The notes under the pieces: model-generated
Databases searched by the model: none
What the model saw: the letters and a program-made list of their open reading frames with translations, nothing else
Told to the model about the DNA's origin: nothing
Shown: positions 23,101-34,832 of the stretch, one piece after another
Numbering within the stretch: position 1 is the stretch's first letter
How the letters are laid out: each line of letters opens with the position of its first letter
Assembly: GCA_020881915.1 (NCBI GenBank)
Contig: JAJFPB010000003.1
Span: 3,658,001-3,722,000 of the forward strand
DNA from: Paramyrothecium sp. XJ0827
Taxonomy: Eukaryota > Ascomycota > Sordariomycetes > Hypocreales > Stachybotryaceae
Length of the DNA: 64,000 nucleotides
Direction: 5' to 3'
Program-made: the position numbers and the translations under genes

Positions 23101-25411
23101 CGTCTTCAACAGTTTTGCCCCTAAGATCAAGCTCTCCGTCGGCCATTTCACGGACCCAGCTTTCGATGCCGCTCAAAGCCCAAGGCTCCAGACACCTCTT
23201 GTAATCAGCCGCATTAAGTTTCGATGGAACGAATTTCTTCTTCCGGCCACTAGGTAGTGTGATTCCATCGAATGCACCAACAGGGGCAGCGGCTCCAGCC
23301 TCGTACTGAGAGAAGGTCGGTGTCTGGTGGGTTGACAGTTGGTGTTGCCGATGCACCTTTTTCCGTTCCTCCGTAGCGTCTGTCCTCGATCTTGCAGGTG
23401 CTTGTACCTGTGGAGTATTGCTATGGCCAGAAAGCGAAATGGACCTTTCGGGCTGAAGAGTTGATGGGGAAGCTGCCTGGTAATAGGCCTCCGGAGTTTC
23501 CGGTTCATACAACGTAGAATCCACGCTCATGGACTGCGAGTGTTGGTAACGAAGACGGTTGGTCGTCGAGTTTGACAGCATAGAGCTGCTATCTGAGCCA
23601 GGGCCAGGAGGGACTGCAGGTAGAGGTCTGCTCGAAAGGCCCGGATGATAGAAAAGATCCTGATACTCTTCCTTGGTGGGGGAGTCAGTGCCGCTGGGCA
23701 GAGAATGCAGAGATACACGCTCATCACCCTCGTCGAAGCTAAGTCGTTGCGGACGTGGAGGCTGGAGACCTCCTGTGCCGCCATAGTCTACCTCAGCATT
23801 GTCGAACGCAGATGAGGTCCCTGGACGGCCTTGGAGCGAATTCGAGTGGCTGTGCTGCGACTGAGGGTAAGCTGGCACAGGCAGAGGCCTTGACGAATCC
23901 TGTGATGCGGGAGGTCGCGAAGGCGAGTGGGCGTCCTTTCCATATGCCATGCTGCCTGGATAACCACCGCTGAGCATCCCCAGGTCTACCGTGCCTCCCA
24001 CATCGCTGTCGCTGCTGGGGCCTTGCTCTTCCGCAGGCGGAGCGAGAGTGCTGGTGGACATAGATTGGACGTCGCTATAGAGAAAACCACTGGAGCTAAA
24101 GCGCCTTTCATCCAGCTCAGCCTGCTGCATAGCGAGGACACCGGCTGTACCTTCGGGATCATCGTCATCGTCATCATCGAAACTGGACTGATGCTGCTGA
24201 CGGTAGTGGGAGTTGTGACTGTCTCCATATGTGGTGCTAGAAGCATCCGAATACCGTCCGTTCAGCGCCCCTTGCCGATGTTGCTGTTGTCGACCAAGCT
24301 CCGCCTCGATGTCCTGTATGATGCTGTCTGCACTTGAGTACTCATCATTGTATTGGCCTCCGGGGGACTGCCGCCTGCTGTACCAGCTCGATTCCTCAGG
24401 AACGTCTTCCATAGGGCGGTTTGGGAGCGGAGCGTTGGTGGGATGCCTATAGAGACCCGACCCCGATGATGGTGCAGATGGTGGTGAGACAGCCGAGGAT
24501 TGGGAGGTTGAACGCGAATGTCTAGGCCCGTATGTGGCGGGTTCGTTAGCATTGTAGGCTGGGCCTACGGGAATGTGCGACGTCGTAGGGTAGGGCGCCT
24601 GTGAGCTGACTGAATATGGTGATTGCGCCGGACTTCCTCCGTTGGAGTCATGGGCCGGGAAACTAGCTGTGCCATATAATGAGGGATCATAGGATGGGGT
24701 CTGCGTTTGTGTCGTAGGGGTGGTGTTGTAAGATGGACTGGGAAGAGATTGCTGGTAGCCAGAGAGAGCAGGAGAAGGTGCTCCCTGGGAGAACGCAGGG
24801 GAATAGCCAGTAGCTGGTGAATGCGAATAGGATGGAGAGGCTTGTGACGTCCCAAGCGACCCATAGTTCACATCCGAATAGTTCTGGCCATGGTACGTGG
24901 ATTGCCGCTGCGGCACCGTTGTTCCTGCGTAAGCGGCAGGGTTGTAAGTCTGGGGGGTGTAGTTGGGTGCTGGAGGTGAGTAGGCGCTGTTGTTGGAAGG
25001 ATATCGGTTATTCGGACTGGGGTGATACGGTAAGCCAACAGGCTGAACCCGTTGGTACTGGCTCGGTTGCGCAAAGGTTTGTGGGTTGTAGGTAGATGGC
25101 GACGGTGTCGGTGGCGCTGGGTTCTGGTATTGATGTTGGTATCCAGAAAGAGCATTGTTGGTCGAGCCGTACGCAGGTCGAGCCGTGGTCGGACTGGCGA
25201 GGAATAGCTCGTCGTCCCCTTGGCCCTGAGAAGCATAGTTGCTGTACGTTCGACTATGATCCGGGGGTTGTGCGTGATAAGCCCCGTCATCGCCGTTGTT
25301 GAAACTCGGACGCCTCCCAACTGCATTCTGATCACTAGGCTGACTAGCAACGGGATACTGCACGGGCGGAACTTGGCCATAACGGCGCCGGTCGTCGCCT
25401 CGAAAAGACAT
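20158..25411 (-). CDS. ROM2: Rom2-like Rho1 guanine nucleotide exchange factor (DEP-DH-PH-CNH)
   Basis: Minus strand exons 25411-21899, 21848-21186 and 21135-20158 give 1717 residues; both introns are 50 nt. Residues 1-720 are a disordered region rich in Pro, Ser, Tyr and Gln. A DEP-like domain lies at about 725-870. The DH (RhoGEF) domain spans about 890-1100, from RQNILHEIVTGEENYIKQL to LLESVEGKMI. A PH domain split by a Ser/Gly-rich insert covers about 1105-1320. A C-terminal CNH domain covers about 1350-1700. In yeast, Rom2 activates Rho1 at the plasma membrane to drive cell-wall synthesis and integrity signalling; the same role is inferred. The start at 25411 (MSFRGDDRRRYGQ) is chosen because it gives a fungal-type N-terminus. 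The frame stays open for 111 codons upstream, so a longer form cannot be excluded. Confidence 0.95.
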
Positions 25412-26262
25412 GGTGAAGACTGGAGGATCGCTGGTGGATTGTGACCAAGTGTGAGGCGATGCGAACAATCGCCGCCTGGGGCGGAAATGGGAGGGGTCGC
25501 GCCGGTCGGGCTTTATCGAAGGACCTGTTACAAGCGCATTGGGCGAACGCCGTGCTGCTGAAGATTGTAGATGTCGTCGGCGCAGGGGGTTCCCTTGGGT
25601 TCGTGAAGTCGTAAGAGTGCTCGTCGTGAGCGCGCCGGAATTGTTATGCAGGAGCGCAGATACAAATGGGCAATAACCGGAAACGCTGTTACTGGTTGAA
25701 GGCGCAAAGTCGAGGCCTCGGTCGCAGGAATACGTTGGGCGCACAGAGCGAAAGATTTCCGACAGCGAATGCCCACAAGATGCGCCTTGTGACGTGCAGA
25801 TCTACAAATCGCCCGAATGGAGACCCCGGGCCGAGTCGACTAGGCCAGGAGCATGAGGCCTCGGGTCTATGGCGAGTGGTAGTTCGTGGAAGGTGAATCA
25901 AGATTGCCAGGCCGGGCTCCAAAGACGAGCCGTATTGTGTGGGAGGATGTGGGAAAGGCCAAGCCACAGAAAAATGGGGCTGGAGGAGGAGGAGGAGGAG
26001 GAGGCTCACGCCGCAGCTGACTGTAGAAACGCCATGAGAACAGCCTGGGCCCTGGCGCCCAGCAACATTAGTGACCTCTGCGCAAACTAAGGTACGGGGA
26101 CCTTGCAACAGGCGCGAATGCCTCTGCCCCTGAGCGCTTGAGCGCTTGGTGGGGTAGAGGAACGACCCCTTCCCTGGATTTAGGGAAGCGGAGACACCCT
26201 GGCAGGTGCTTTAGTGTTGTTCTTTAACTGTCCCACTCTACCTCGTGTAAGGTACCTCGCTA
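25412..26262. other. ROM2 upstream region
   Basis: Expected to contain the ROM2 leader and promoter. The stretch 25412-25744 is open in the ROM2 frame and may be leader or an alternative N-terminus. A (GGA)7 run lies at 25982-26004. No separate gene is seen. Confidence 0.55.
25982..26004 (+). repeat. (GGA)7 trinucleotide microsatellite
   Basis: Seven GGA units plus two bases lie about 570 bp upstream of the ROM2 start. On the ROM2 strand it is a TCC pyrimidine tract, which is common in fungal promoters. Confidence 0.9.
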
Positions 26263-26920
26263 CTAGCTTTGGCCAGGATATGTCGAGAGCTCCGCCACTT
26301 TACGGACAGCTACTGGCTGGTAAGCAGTCACAATGAACATCATCGAAACGGTGTAAACCTGGGGTGAATGATGGTTCCCGAACGAATGTCTTACCTTTCC
26401 AGCCAAGTCTATCGGCGCTCTAGTGGGGAAACCGATGAGAAAAACCTGTGGAAGAGTTAGATCCGACCAGAGCCACTCCAGGGGATCCAGACATGTACAG
26501 AGTACCTTCATCATGTTAATACTCCATAATGGCCGACACTTGCTTACCACATTCCAGGCGATAGAAAGGATGCCTGTAATCCCTAGGTTTAGGCCAAGGA
26601 TCTTGAAACACTCGACTTAGCGGGATATGATGGCTTCAACATGGCATGAATACGATTGAAGAATGTTGAAAAGACACCCGGTAGAGAAGAAGCATATCAC
26701 GTTACAGGTCCATCTAGCCAATGGGTCAGGAATATTTCTCGTCGCGCTAACCTTGCCTGTCAATCTGGTCTCAGATATCCCAACGTACGGCTGGTCTGGA
26801 AACCCTCCACAATGTCTCAGCTCCTCATCCTATGTAGTTGGCTGAAGATCAGCAGGACGGCGGTCGCAAGCCTTTACTAGCATTAGTCGGAATCCCCAGT
26901 AATAATTCACTCCTCATGCC
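26263..26920 (-). pseudogene. Possible relic of an amino-acid/GABA-type permease (C-terminal part)
   Basis: On the minus strand, three short pieces resemble the end of fungal APC-family permeases. Near 26900 a frame reads GIPTNA, a motif seen before a late helix in that family, but it soon hits frame breaks and stops. From about 26610 to 26548 a frame reads ILGLNLGITGILSIAWNV, like a membrane helix, followed by a GTAAGC donor. After a CTAAC branch-like site and CAG, the piece 26445-26263 reads VFLIGFPTRAPIDLAGK, then VYTVSMMF, and ends in TAG. The order and spacing match the last two helices of such permeases. A 36-nt apparent intron at 26394-26359 is too short to be trusted. I see no intact N-terminal half, so this is called a decayed copy with low confidence. 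Confidence 0.3.
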
Positions 26921-28636
26921 ACGTCCGGCTGAGGCCGAACTGTTTGGACTCCAAGTCTTCATTACCTGCTTACCAGGCCTTATACGTGCTGATTATACTT
27001 AATGGACCGAGAGGTTATTTCGCTGTTCATGAGCAGAAGATTTTACTCCAGAAAAGTCAGGTCTTGCGGAGTTCAAATCAGGCCCATTACGAGGTCAGTC
27101 CCAAACTACCTTACGTCTCTCCTTGAACTAATTCTAGCTACCCAAGAACGATAAGCAAGAGACTTCTCCGTCCATTGTATTGTTTGAGTATATTCCCGAA
27201 AAAATCACTCTTATCACTTTCAGAAAGACCCCGTGGTGAAGAGCATTTCATAACCTGTCCGCATTCGTGGGATTGGTCAAAACTACCAAGCTTTTGCGAC
27301 GCTCGAATTTCTTAGATTACGACTGCTAGTCTTCTGACGTTGTCCGTATTACACTAGAAAATCAGCAATAAAAAGCATGGCAACGCGTCCACACACTCTG
27401 CTTGACAACGTTCAGAGGTGACCTGCTGTGTTTCAGCAAAGTACTTTATCACAGGCCCCCCAATGCCAATATCTAACAGCCCAGAGCCCATCACCCTTCG
27501 TGCCAACTCTCTCGGCTCACATCATTTGGATCAACGATGGTTAAGCTTAAAGTGTTGATCCTGGACCCAACTCCAGCGAATCGGTGTTCGAAGTCATGCG
27601 TCCGCAGCCCAGTAACGCCGTACGGACCCCCCAGACTGCGCCCCAGACACAGCCACAAGCCCACCTCTTAGTGGCGTCGTTGATTAGGTTAGGAGCACTT
27701 ACACGGACGCAAACAGATCATGACCTACGAGCATACGTCACGGTGAGGTGCCCCCGGGGTTACCAGGAACTGATAGCAGAAACGTCTCACTTGATCATCC
27801 AGCTTTGTCTGCGAGGCCTGAAACAGCTCGCAGAGTATCGCACGTGGTGCCTTGCCGGCAGTTGCAAGAACAACATGCTCGTCAAGTTTGCTTATGTGCT
27901 TCGTGGAGATCAATGCCAATTACCTTTGTCACAAGAGCAGCCTTACAACTAGCCAAAGTATAGAGCTGGCGATGGCTTGAAGTCACGGCGCGATAGCAAA
28001 GCAAAAGAAGGCACCCAATTCCCATGTGAACCTCCGAGCCTCCACACGCAAGGCTCAAATAAGGCCGCGACATGTCGCAGTATGAAGCATGACCTACCAA
28101 TAGGTTCGCGTTTCTTTAGCTTGAATACGTGATACTGCTCTCTGATGTGACAACACTAATGTCACTGGCTGACGGGCCTTGAACAGCCAGCGTCAGTGTC
28201 TCCGAGTACGGAGGCGCGTCCTGAGCCGGCCTTGTCGGAGCTGGGTGGGGATTGGCTTCCATTTGTCAGCGCGCGCGGGTACCAATCAACATTGCGAGGC
28301 GTCTGCTAATATGACGGCAATGACGAAGCTCGGGGAGTAACAAGCTGTTGTGGACTCTTCAAGTGCTGCCCCTCATTGTCTACCCCACTTCAGAGGAAAG
28401 GCGATGCGAGCTCTCTCTCGTAACTCCGGTGGTAGCAGCATCAGTAGGCTGGGACAAAGCACCAAGCTGTTGGCAGCTCCCCGATGGATATCTGCGTCAA
28501 TGCCCCTCTCTGGGCTAGAATTTTGTCTTCTTCGTCTTCCTCCCCACTCCCAAACTATCATCTGTTAACTTCCCTTCACCTCCCAACCGTCAAATTCCAT
28601 CTATTTCCCCAAGTCTAAGCAAGACAATCATTCAAA
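26921..28636. other. Gene-poor intergenic region and SOD1 upstream
   Basis: No intact gene is supported. The left part may continue the eroded permease but shows no further motif on either strand. A plus frame at 27584-27952 has no family resemblance. The last 250 bases should hold the SOD1 promoter and leader, with pyrimidine-rich sequence at about 28525-28620. Confidence 0.5.
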
Positions 28637-29635
28637 ATGGTCAAAGCAGGTAAGTAAAGACATTTCCAACCAATTCGTTGAAGAGCTTCCGAAGCTCAAT
28701 TGGACCGGAGCACACATGGTGGACGAGGAGGGGGTAACAGCGTCTTTTTATACACACCAGGGCCAGGGAAGAGACCGTTGTGGTTGGATAGCAGCTTGCG
28801 TTTGTTTCGCCATCTTAACTTGCTCTTAACTTGCTCACACGCATATTGGTCCGCAACCTTGATGGGCCAGGCCTATCACATTACATCGATGGGTGGCTGT
28901 GGCATCCTGTGTGTCCCTTGATGGACAGCGGAAACTTTGGACGCGCTCCCGTGGACTGCTAGATCCGTTCGCCGCAAGCTTGCTAACGTTCTGTCTGCCG
29001 CAGTTTCCGTCCTCCGTGGTGACTCCAAGGTCTCCGGCACCGTCATCTTCGAGCAGGAGTCCGAGTCCGCTCCCACTACGATCACTTACGACATCACCGG
29101 CAACGACGCCAACGCCAAGCGTGGTTTCCACATCCACACTTTCGGTGACAACACCAACGGCTGCACCTCCGCCGGTCCTCACTGTAAGTCACCTTCATGC
29201 CCAGGCCGGGCGAGGCTCGTATCGGAGGTTCGCGTGGCTCACCTGTTCCGGTAGTCAACCCCCACGGCAAGACCCATGGTGACCGTACCGCCGATGTCCG
29301 CCACGTCGGTGACCTCGGCAACCTTGAGACCGATGGCCAGGGCAACGCCAAGGGAACCATTACCGACTCCCTGGTCAAGCTTATTGGCCCCGAGAGCGTG
29401 ATTGGCGTAAGTAGTGCCATGCACAGTTTACCATCGAAGAGTTGAAAGCTAAAAACAATGTAGCGCACCGTTGTCGTGCACGGCGGCACTGACGATCTCG
29501 GCAAGGGCGACAACGAGGAGTCCCTGAAGACTGGTAACGCCGGTCCCCGTCCCGCTTGCGGTTTGTTTCCACCACCCTGCAGCCTGTGGTTCGAATACTG
29601 ACTCGTTCGCAGGTGTTATTGGCATCTCCAACTAA
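28637..29635 (+). CDS. SOD1: Cu/Zn superoxide dismutase
   Basis: Exons 28637-28649, 29004-29183, 29255-29406, 29464-29560 and 29613-29635 give 154 residues, the normal size. The metal ligands are visible: FHIH in exon 2, the [12 protein letters not shown] stretch across the second intron and VVVHGG in exon 4. The disulphide cysteines (NGCTSAG and RPACGVIG) are also present, as is the KGDNEES electrostatic loop. The enzyme converts superoxide to hydrogen peroxide and oxygen in the cytosol and mitochondrial intermembrane space. The first coding exon has just 13 nt (MVKA plus one base) and is followed by a 354-nt intron, the longest coding intron in the window. Such a leading intron could carry regulatory sequence. 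The other introns are 52-71 nt. Confidence 0.97.
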
Positions 29636-30832
29636 ACATCGATGCTTTGTTACAACGATTACAACATCACACATCGCATCTATGTAAGACAAGAGTGGTT
29701 GAGCGATGGGACTGGCAGGTTTTGAGGATTCTACTGTGATGTCAAAAGTGGTATCTCCGCTACCATAGCTAGCAAAACTACAAATATACCTATCTCTTCA
29801 CTCCCAGCTTTCAGTCCATCATGCGACTTAAGTCGTTGCTGCAAGATATTCAGGGGTTCCGAACTGTGATTCGCATTTAATCGATTATTTACAAGGAACC
29901 CCTATATGTTTGTTTTCAAGCTTGTGTCAAAGGATATACGCTTTAGCTATCGTGTATCTCTTGTGAAGCGAATACAGCATGGCAAAGGCTTGATTATGCC
30001 TTGGTTGAAGCTGGAGCAAGCTGTGGCTGACTTATTCATAGTTTGCACACACGACCAGCATGTGTAAATTGATTACGGTATGGGAACGTGCATTTGCACC
30101 TCGGAGGAGGCAAGTTACGTGAGAGCATTCACCCCTTTCAGCTCCTGTGTTGTGCCTGGTTCCAACAGCTGGAGGGGTATAAGATGGCGCCACCAAGGAC
30201 CCCTCTCGCACTGAAACGTCCCAACAAGAGCATATTCCCACCGCTACCTCGGGGCAGGATTGTGGGGCTTTGGTCCCCTAAAGGCGTGAGCTTGGGTGCT
30301 TCGTGCGAACCCCACATTTTGCCGCGGCGGCGAATTATTTGGGCCACCTTTCCACAAAGCACACGACAACACGGCCTCTTGCTGCTTGCACCTCTTCCAT
30401 CATAGCTATTTGCTTCCCCCTTTTCCTTGTGCAATTGACTTTTCTCAAGCTACCAGGGAGCTGGAGAAGAGCATTTTTCTTATCGACTGCTACTTTTTCT
30501 CTTCCCTTTAGGTACGTACAGCTTTGTATCCCCCAGTGCTCCTTATGATCCTGGCCCCTCCTCCTTGGACATTGGCGGTGTCCGAGCTGTGTTCCCCGAC
30601 ATCTCCCTTTTGGTTTCTGGTGTTTCACAAGGCCGGCATCTTGCATCAATTTCTTTGACGTTAGACATGTCTATGACCGCGACTTTGGTTCATCGCCATT
30701 AGTTACAGGCCAATTCCTCTGTCGTGGTGCATCAATGGCAACAACGTCACGACAATGCCGTAGGCGGGGTTCCCTTTGCTAACCGTGGCCTTTCTCAAGC
30801 AGGTATCACCGTCCTGTCCGCGCCCACCCATC
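29636..30832. other. SOD1 downstream and Tudor-SN upstream region
   Basis: The left part is SOD1 3' sequence. The right part, from about 30400, is very pyrimidine-rich and contains a strong donor-like GTACGT at 30512 and a CAAGCAG acceptor-like site at 30796-30802. A leader intron of about 290 nt in the Tudor-SN gene is therefore possible. No separate gene is supported. Confidence 0.5.
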
Positions 30833-33493
30833 ATGTCCAAGACATTCATCGGCAATGTCAAGAGCGTCTTGAGCGGCGATACCTTGATCCTCACCAGCCC
30901 CAACAACCCGGCGGCTGAGCGAACCTTTTCTCTTGCCTATGTTTCTGCGCCGCACCTAAAACGTGAGGGTGATGAGCCCTTCGCCTTCCAGTCTCGTGAG
31001 CATCTGCGAAACATTGCTGTCGGCAAGCCTATCCAATGCACGGTCCTCTACACCGTTCCGACTACCGGTCGCGATTTCGGCTATGCTAAGCTTAAAGATG
31101 GCACTGAAGTCCCAGAGGAGCTGATTAAGGCCGGCTGGCTCAAGGTCCGTGAAGACGCTGGCCGGAAGGAGGAGTCCGAGGAGATTCTGGAGAGACTTGA
31201 GAAGCTCCGAGCTGCCGAGTCACAGGCCAAGGCTGACAGCAAGGGACTCTGGGCAGGCACCGGTGGCTTGATTGAGGTCCAAAACGATCTCGGCGGCCCA
31301 GAATTCATGAAGGAATGGAAGGGCAAGACGGTTGAAGGTGTGGTCGAGAGGGTTCTCAGCGGTGACAGATTGCTCGTGCGCCTGCTACTCTCCGAGAAGA
31401 AGCATGTTCAGCCCATGACCCTGCTTGCTGGTGTCCGCACCCCTTCGACCGAGCGAACTTTGCCCTCCACCGGCGCTACACAGCCTGCTGAGGAATACGG
31501 CAACGAGGCCAGGGCTTTCGTTGAGTCAAGGCTGCTCCAGCGTGGTGTCAAGGTCGAGATCGTTGGCGCTAGCCCCCAGGGCCAGCTAGTGGCCAACATC
31601 ATCCACCCTCGTGGCAACATCGCAGAGTTCCTTCTGCAAGAGGGCTTGGCGAGGTGTAACGACTTCCATTCCACCATGCTAGGTGAGAAGATGGCCGCTC
31701 TGCGTGCCGCTGAGAAGCAGGCCCAAGCAAAGAAGCTTCGCCTTCACAAGCACCACGTCGCCAAGGCCGATGGCGGTAACCAGGAGATGGTTGTCTCTAA
31801 GATTATCGGCGCCGACACCATCATTGTTCGCAACAAGGCAGGAACTTCGGAGAAAAGAATCAGCCTGAGCAGTGTCCGCGGCCCTCGTACGGGAGAGCCC
31901 TCGGAGGCTCCTTTCAGAGATGAGGCGAAGGAGTTCCTACGACAGAAGTTGATTGGAAAGCAGGTTCGGATCAGTATTGATGGATCCAAGCCTGCAAGTG
32001 AAGGTTTCGAGGCCAAGGAGGTCGCAACAGTGACGGAGAAGGGCAAGAACATTGGTTTGTTGCTTGTGGAGGCCGGTTACGCATCTGTCATCCGCCATCG
32101 CAAGGACGACACTGATCGCGCCCCCAATTATGACGAGCTTCTTGCCGCGCAGGAGAAGGCTAAGGAGGAGAAGAAGGGAATGTGGTCGGGCAAACCCCAG
32201 AAGGCGACTCAATATGTCGACCTCTCCGAGAACACCCAGAAGGCAAAGATCATGCTGGCGACGCTTCAGCGACAGAAGAAGGTCCCTGCTATCGTCGACT
32301 TTGTTAAGGCTGGTTCCAGGTTCACGTTGCTTATCCCCCGCGAAAACGTCAAGCTTACCCTGGTTCTCGGTGGCATTCGAGCTCCACGTGCGCCTAGAGC
32401 AGACGGCGAGGGCGGCGAGCCTTTTGGAAAGGAGGCCATTGAGCTGGCCAACCGACGCTGCAACCAGAGGGATGTGGAGGTGGACATTCACGACATGGAC
32501 AAGGTTGGCGGTTTCATTGGAGACCTGTATGTCAACCGCGAGAACCTCGCAAAGGTTCTGGTTGAGGAGGGTCTCGCCTCCGTGCATGCCTACTCGGCTG
32601 AGAAGTCCGGCAATGCCGCCGAGCTCTTTGGCGCCGAGAAGCGCGCCAAAGAAGCCAAGAAGAACCTGTGGCACGACTACGACCCTTCACAAGATGAGGA
32701 AGCCGATGAGAATGCCGCCGCCGCTGACGCGCCGGAAGAGTCTGAGGTGTCCCTGGAGAAGAAGCCAACGGATTACCGTGATGTCGTCATCACCAACATT
32801 GATGCGAACGGAAAGCTCAAGATCCAGGAAATCGGCAAGGGAACGTCGGCTCTCGAGTCGCTGATGAGCGAGTTCCGAAAATTCCACCTGGACTCCAAGA
32901 ACAACTCAGCCTTGAAGGATGCCCCCAAGACTGGCGAGTACGTGTCGGCCAAGTTCTCGGCTGACGGCCAATGGTACCGTGCCCGCGTCCGCTCCAACGA
33001 CCGCACGGCCAAGGTGGCCGAGGTTATCTTTGTCGACTATGGCAACAGCGAGAAGATCCCTTGGTCCAAGCTACGTGCCCTGGACCCAAGTAAGTTCGGC
33101 GTGCAGAGAGTCAAGGCACAGGCTGTCGATGCTTCTTTGTCGTTCGTTCAGCTTCCTACGGGAGCCGACTACTTCGAAGAAGCCATCGGGTACATCGCAG
33201 AGCTGACAGAAGGCAAGAGGCTTGTGGGCAGCTTCGATTTTGTGGATAACAAGGAGAACGTGAGCTACATCACACTCTACGACCCCAAGTCCAACAATGA
33301 GCTCCCCGGGCCCAACGACTCCATCAACAAGGAGGTTGTGGCCAGCGGCTACGGCATGGTGCCCAAGAAGCTGAAGGCTTGGGAACGCAGCAAGGCATTC
33401 GAGTCATACTTGAAGCACCTCAAGGAGATTGAGAGCCAAGCCAAGCAGGAGCGTCTAGGCATGTGGGAGTACGGTGACATTACTGAGGATTAA
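30833..33493 (+). CDS. SND1: Tudor-SN / staphylococcal nuclease domain-containing protein 1
   Basis: A single exon gives 886 residues, close to the usual 880-910. Four staphylococcal-nuclease-like repeats are seen at about residues 1-140, 165-320, 325-470 and 495-635; the first begins FIGNVKSVLSGDTLIL. A Tudor domain at about 699-760 has QWYRARVRSNDRTAKVAEVIFVDYGNSE split across its strands. It is followed by a partial fifth repeat ending in RLGMWEYGDI. In other eukaryotes the protein binds RNA and acts in RNA decay, stress granules and transcript control; the exact role in this fungus is inferred. The start ATG at 30833 gives MSKTFIGNVK. The frame is open slightly further upstream but has no other ATG. 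Confidence 0.96.
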   Translation: MSKTFIGNVKSVLSGDTLILTSPNNPAAERTFSLAYVSAPHLKREGDEPFAFQSREHLRNIAVGKPIQCTVLYTVPTTGRDFGYAKLKDGTEVPEELIKAGWLKVREDAGRKEESEEILERLEKLRAAESQAKADSKGLWAGTGGLIEVQNDLGGPEFMKEWKGKTVEGVVERVLSGDRLLVRLLLSEKKHVQPMTLLAGVRTPSTERTLPSTGATQPAEEYGNEARAFVESRLLQRGVKVEIVGASPQGQLVANIIHPRGNIAEFLLQEGLARCNDFHSTMLGEKMAALRAAEKQAQAKKLRLHKHHVAKADGGNQEMVVSKIIGADTIIVRNKAGTSEKRISLSSVRGPRTGEPSEAPFRDEAKEFLRQKLIGKQVRISIDGSKPASEGFEAKEVATVTEKGKNIGLLLVEAGYASVIRHRKDDTDRAPNYDELLAAQEKAKEEKKGMWSGKPQKATQYVDLSENTQKAKIMLATLQRQKKVPAIVDFVKAGSRFTLLIPRENVKLTLVLGGIRAPRAPRADGEGGEPFGKEAIELANRRCNQRDVEVDIHDMDKVGGFIGDLYVNRENLAKVLVEEGLASVHAYSAEKSGNAAELFGAEKRAKEAKKNLWHDYDPSQDEEADENAAAADAPEESEVSLEKKPTDYRDVVITNIDANGKLKIQEIGKGTSALESLMSEFRKFHLDSKNNSALKDAPKTGEYVSAKFSADGQWYRARVRSNDRTAKVAEVIFVDYGNSEKIPWSKLRALDPSKFGVQRVKAQAVDASLSFVQLPTGADYFEEAIGYIAELTEGKRLVGSFDFVDNKENVSYITLYDPKSNNELPGPNDSINKEVVASGYGMVPKKLKAWERSKAFESYLKHLKEIESQAKQERLGMWEYGDITED

Positions 33494-34832
33494 GGAATGC
33501 GGTTCCTGAACTTGGAAAAAGCGGTGCATATAAGATCGACGGCGCCAATGAAGTGGTGTTGATCTGGATCCTTTTATCTACACTAGCGTAAAATCAGACT
33601 GTAAAAAGGAACAATGGTTCTAAAATTGAAAGCCACTGGTTTACGAAGATTTGTTTTCACGATAACGACCTGTACGGTATCGTAGCTGCCAATCCAGGCG
33701 CAATGTGACGATAACGAGGTTGGTCCCATCTAACTCGCACGGCTATAAAGCAAGTGGATCGCATTCGGGGCATTTGAGGTTTACAGGCTAATATGCGGCG
33801 AGTTGGTGTCGGGATGACTCGAGACGAGGCACAATTTGACGATGCAATGAGCGAGAGCCACGTGCGGAAGCTAGAGGTGGACCAGTTCACACTGCGAGAT
33901 TTGACGGTTTGTGCTTCGGAAATCCGCCTCACGTTGCAACCCGGACCGCACGTCTACAGAGACGGGTTGCATGTGGCCATGTATGCATTCCTTGGTTCGG
34001 GAAGTGAGCGACATGCACCGCAACACATGGGAAGGGGACGGGCAGAGGCATTTCTTGACGAGAAACGGCTGGGCCCCGTGCTGAGTACAACTGAAAATTC
34101 TTAGCGTCCGAAACGCGGACCCACGTATCAAGGCTGAATAGCCGAAGCTTGAGTGGAGTGCTGGTGGGTGTTATGATGGAAGGCGTGGAAGTGGACAGAA
34201 TGACGAAGATGGAACATCAAAGGCGAGGCGTTGTAGGGAGAGACCCGTGGGGGGGGGATGCCATGGCCACGAGACTCGGTAAAATTTGGAAGAGGGATGA
34301 GCGAGTTCAGTATCTCCGAGTCGCGACGATGTATGCCGGAGGTAATGACGGGCGGCATACCTAATTGTGCGCTGGCCGTCTGCGACGTGCTCGCCACGCT
34401 GAACGATTCGAGGTGATCAAAGTACCGCAGCGACAGATGGATGGGATTCCGTGGTGACGGAGACCCCGGAGACGCTGGGGCAGCACCTGGACGGATACCT
34501 TCCCGCAACGCAAGGCCCACCCATGGCTTGATGGGCGCCCCGCTCCGGTGCCCTGGGATACCCAGTACCCTCTGTATACAGCAACCGACTTTTCCAGTAC
34601 CTGACACTGACCTGAGCAACTGGCGGGGTGAGGGGCGAGCGATGGCGGCCATGTGCTCGGGACAAATAACCGCCGCGCGCCTTCACCCTCAGATTGCCTC
34701 AACCCTTTTCTCCTGCCTCGTCATACCCCATCCAACCCATTCTCATCTTTCCAAACTTCCAACTGGTCTTGGATTTTGCCAATCTTTCACCCTCTCCATA
34801 CCGCAACCATTCCCAATACTCCGTCATCCATC
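33494..34832. other. Intergenic region, Tudor-SN downstream and TAL1 upstream
   Basis: The last 150 bases are pyrimidine-rich TAL1 leader. Overlapping frames on both strands around 33790-34650 lack motifs, splice structure and family resemblance, so no gene is called. A run of nine G occurs at about 34250-34258. Confidence 0.5.

Noticed and set aside
26359..26394. 36-nt intron inside the permease-like piece
   Set aside because: Too short for normal fungal splicing, has no branch site, and the frame is open without removing it.
29589..29600. tRNA B-box-like GGTTCGAATAC on the plus strand
   Set aside because: It lies inside the last SOD1 intron and overlaps the CTGAC branch site; no A box or acceptor stem surrounds it.
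34128..34652. 174-codon minus strand open frame
   Set aside because: Rich in Pro, Ser and His with no motif, and it overlaps plus strand frames of similar quality; probably chance.
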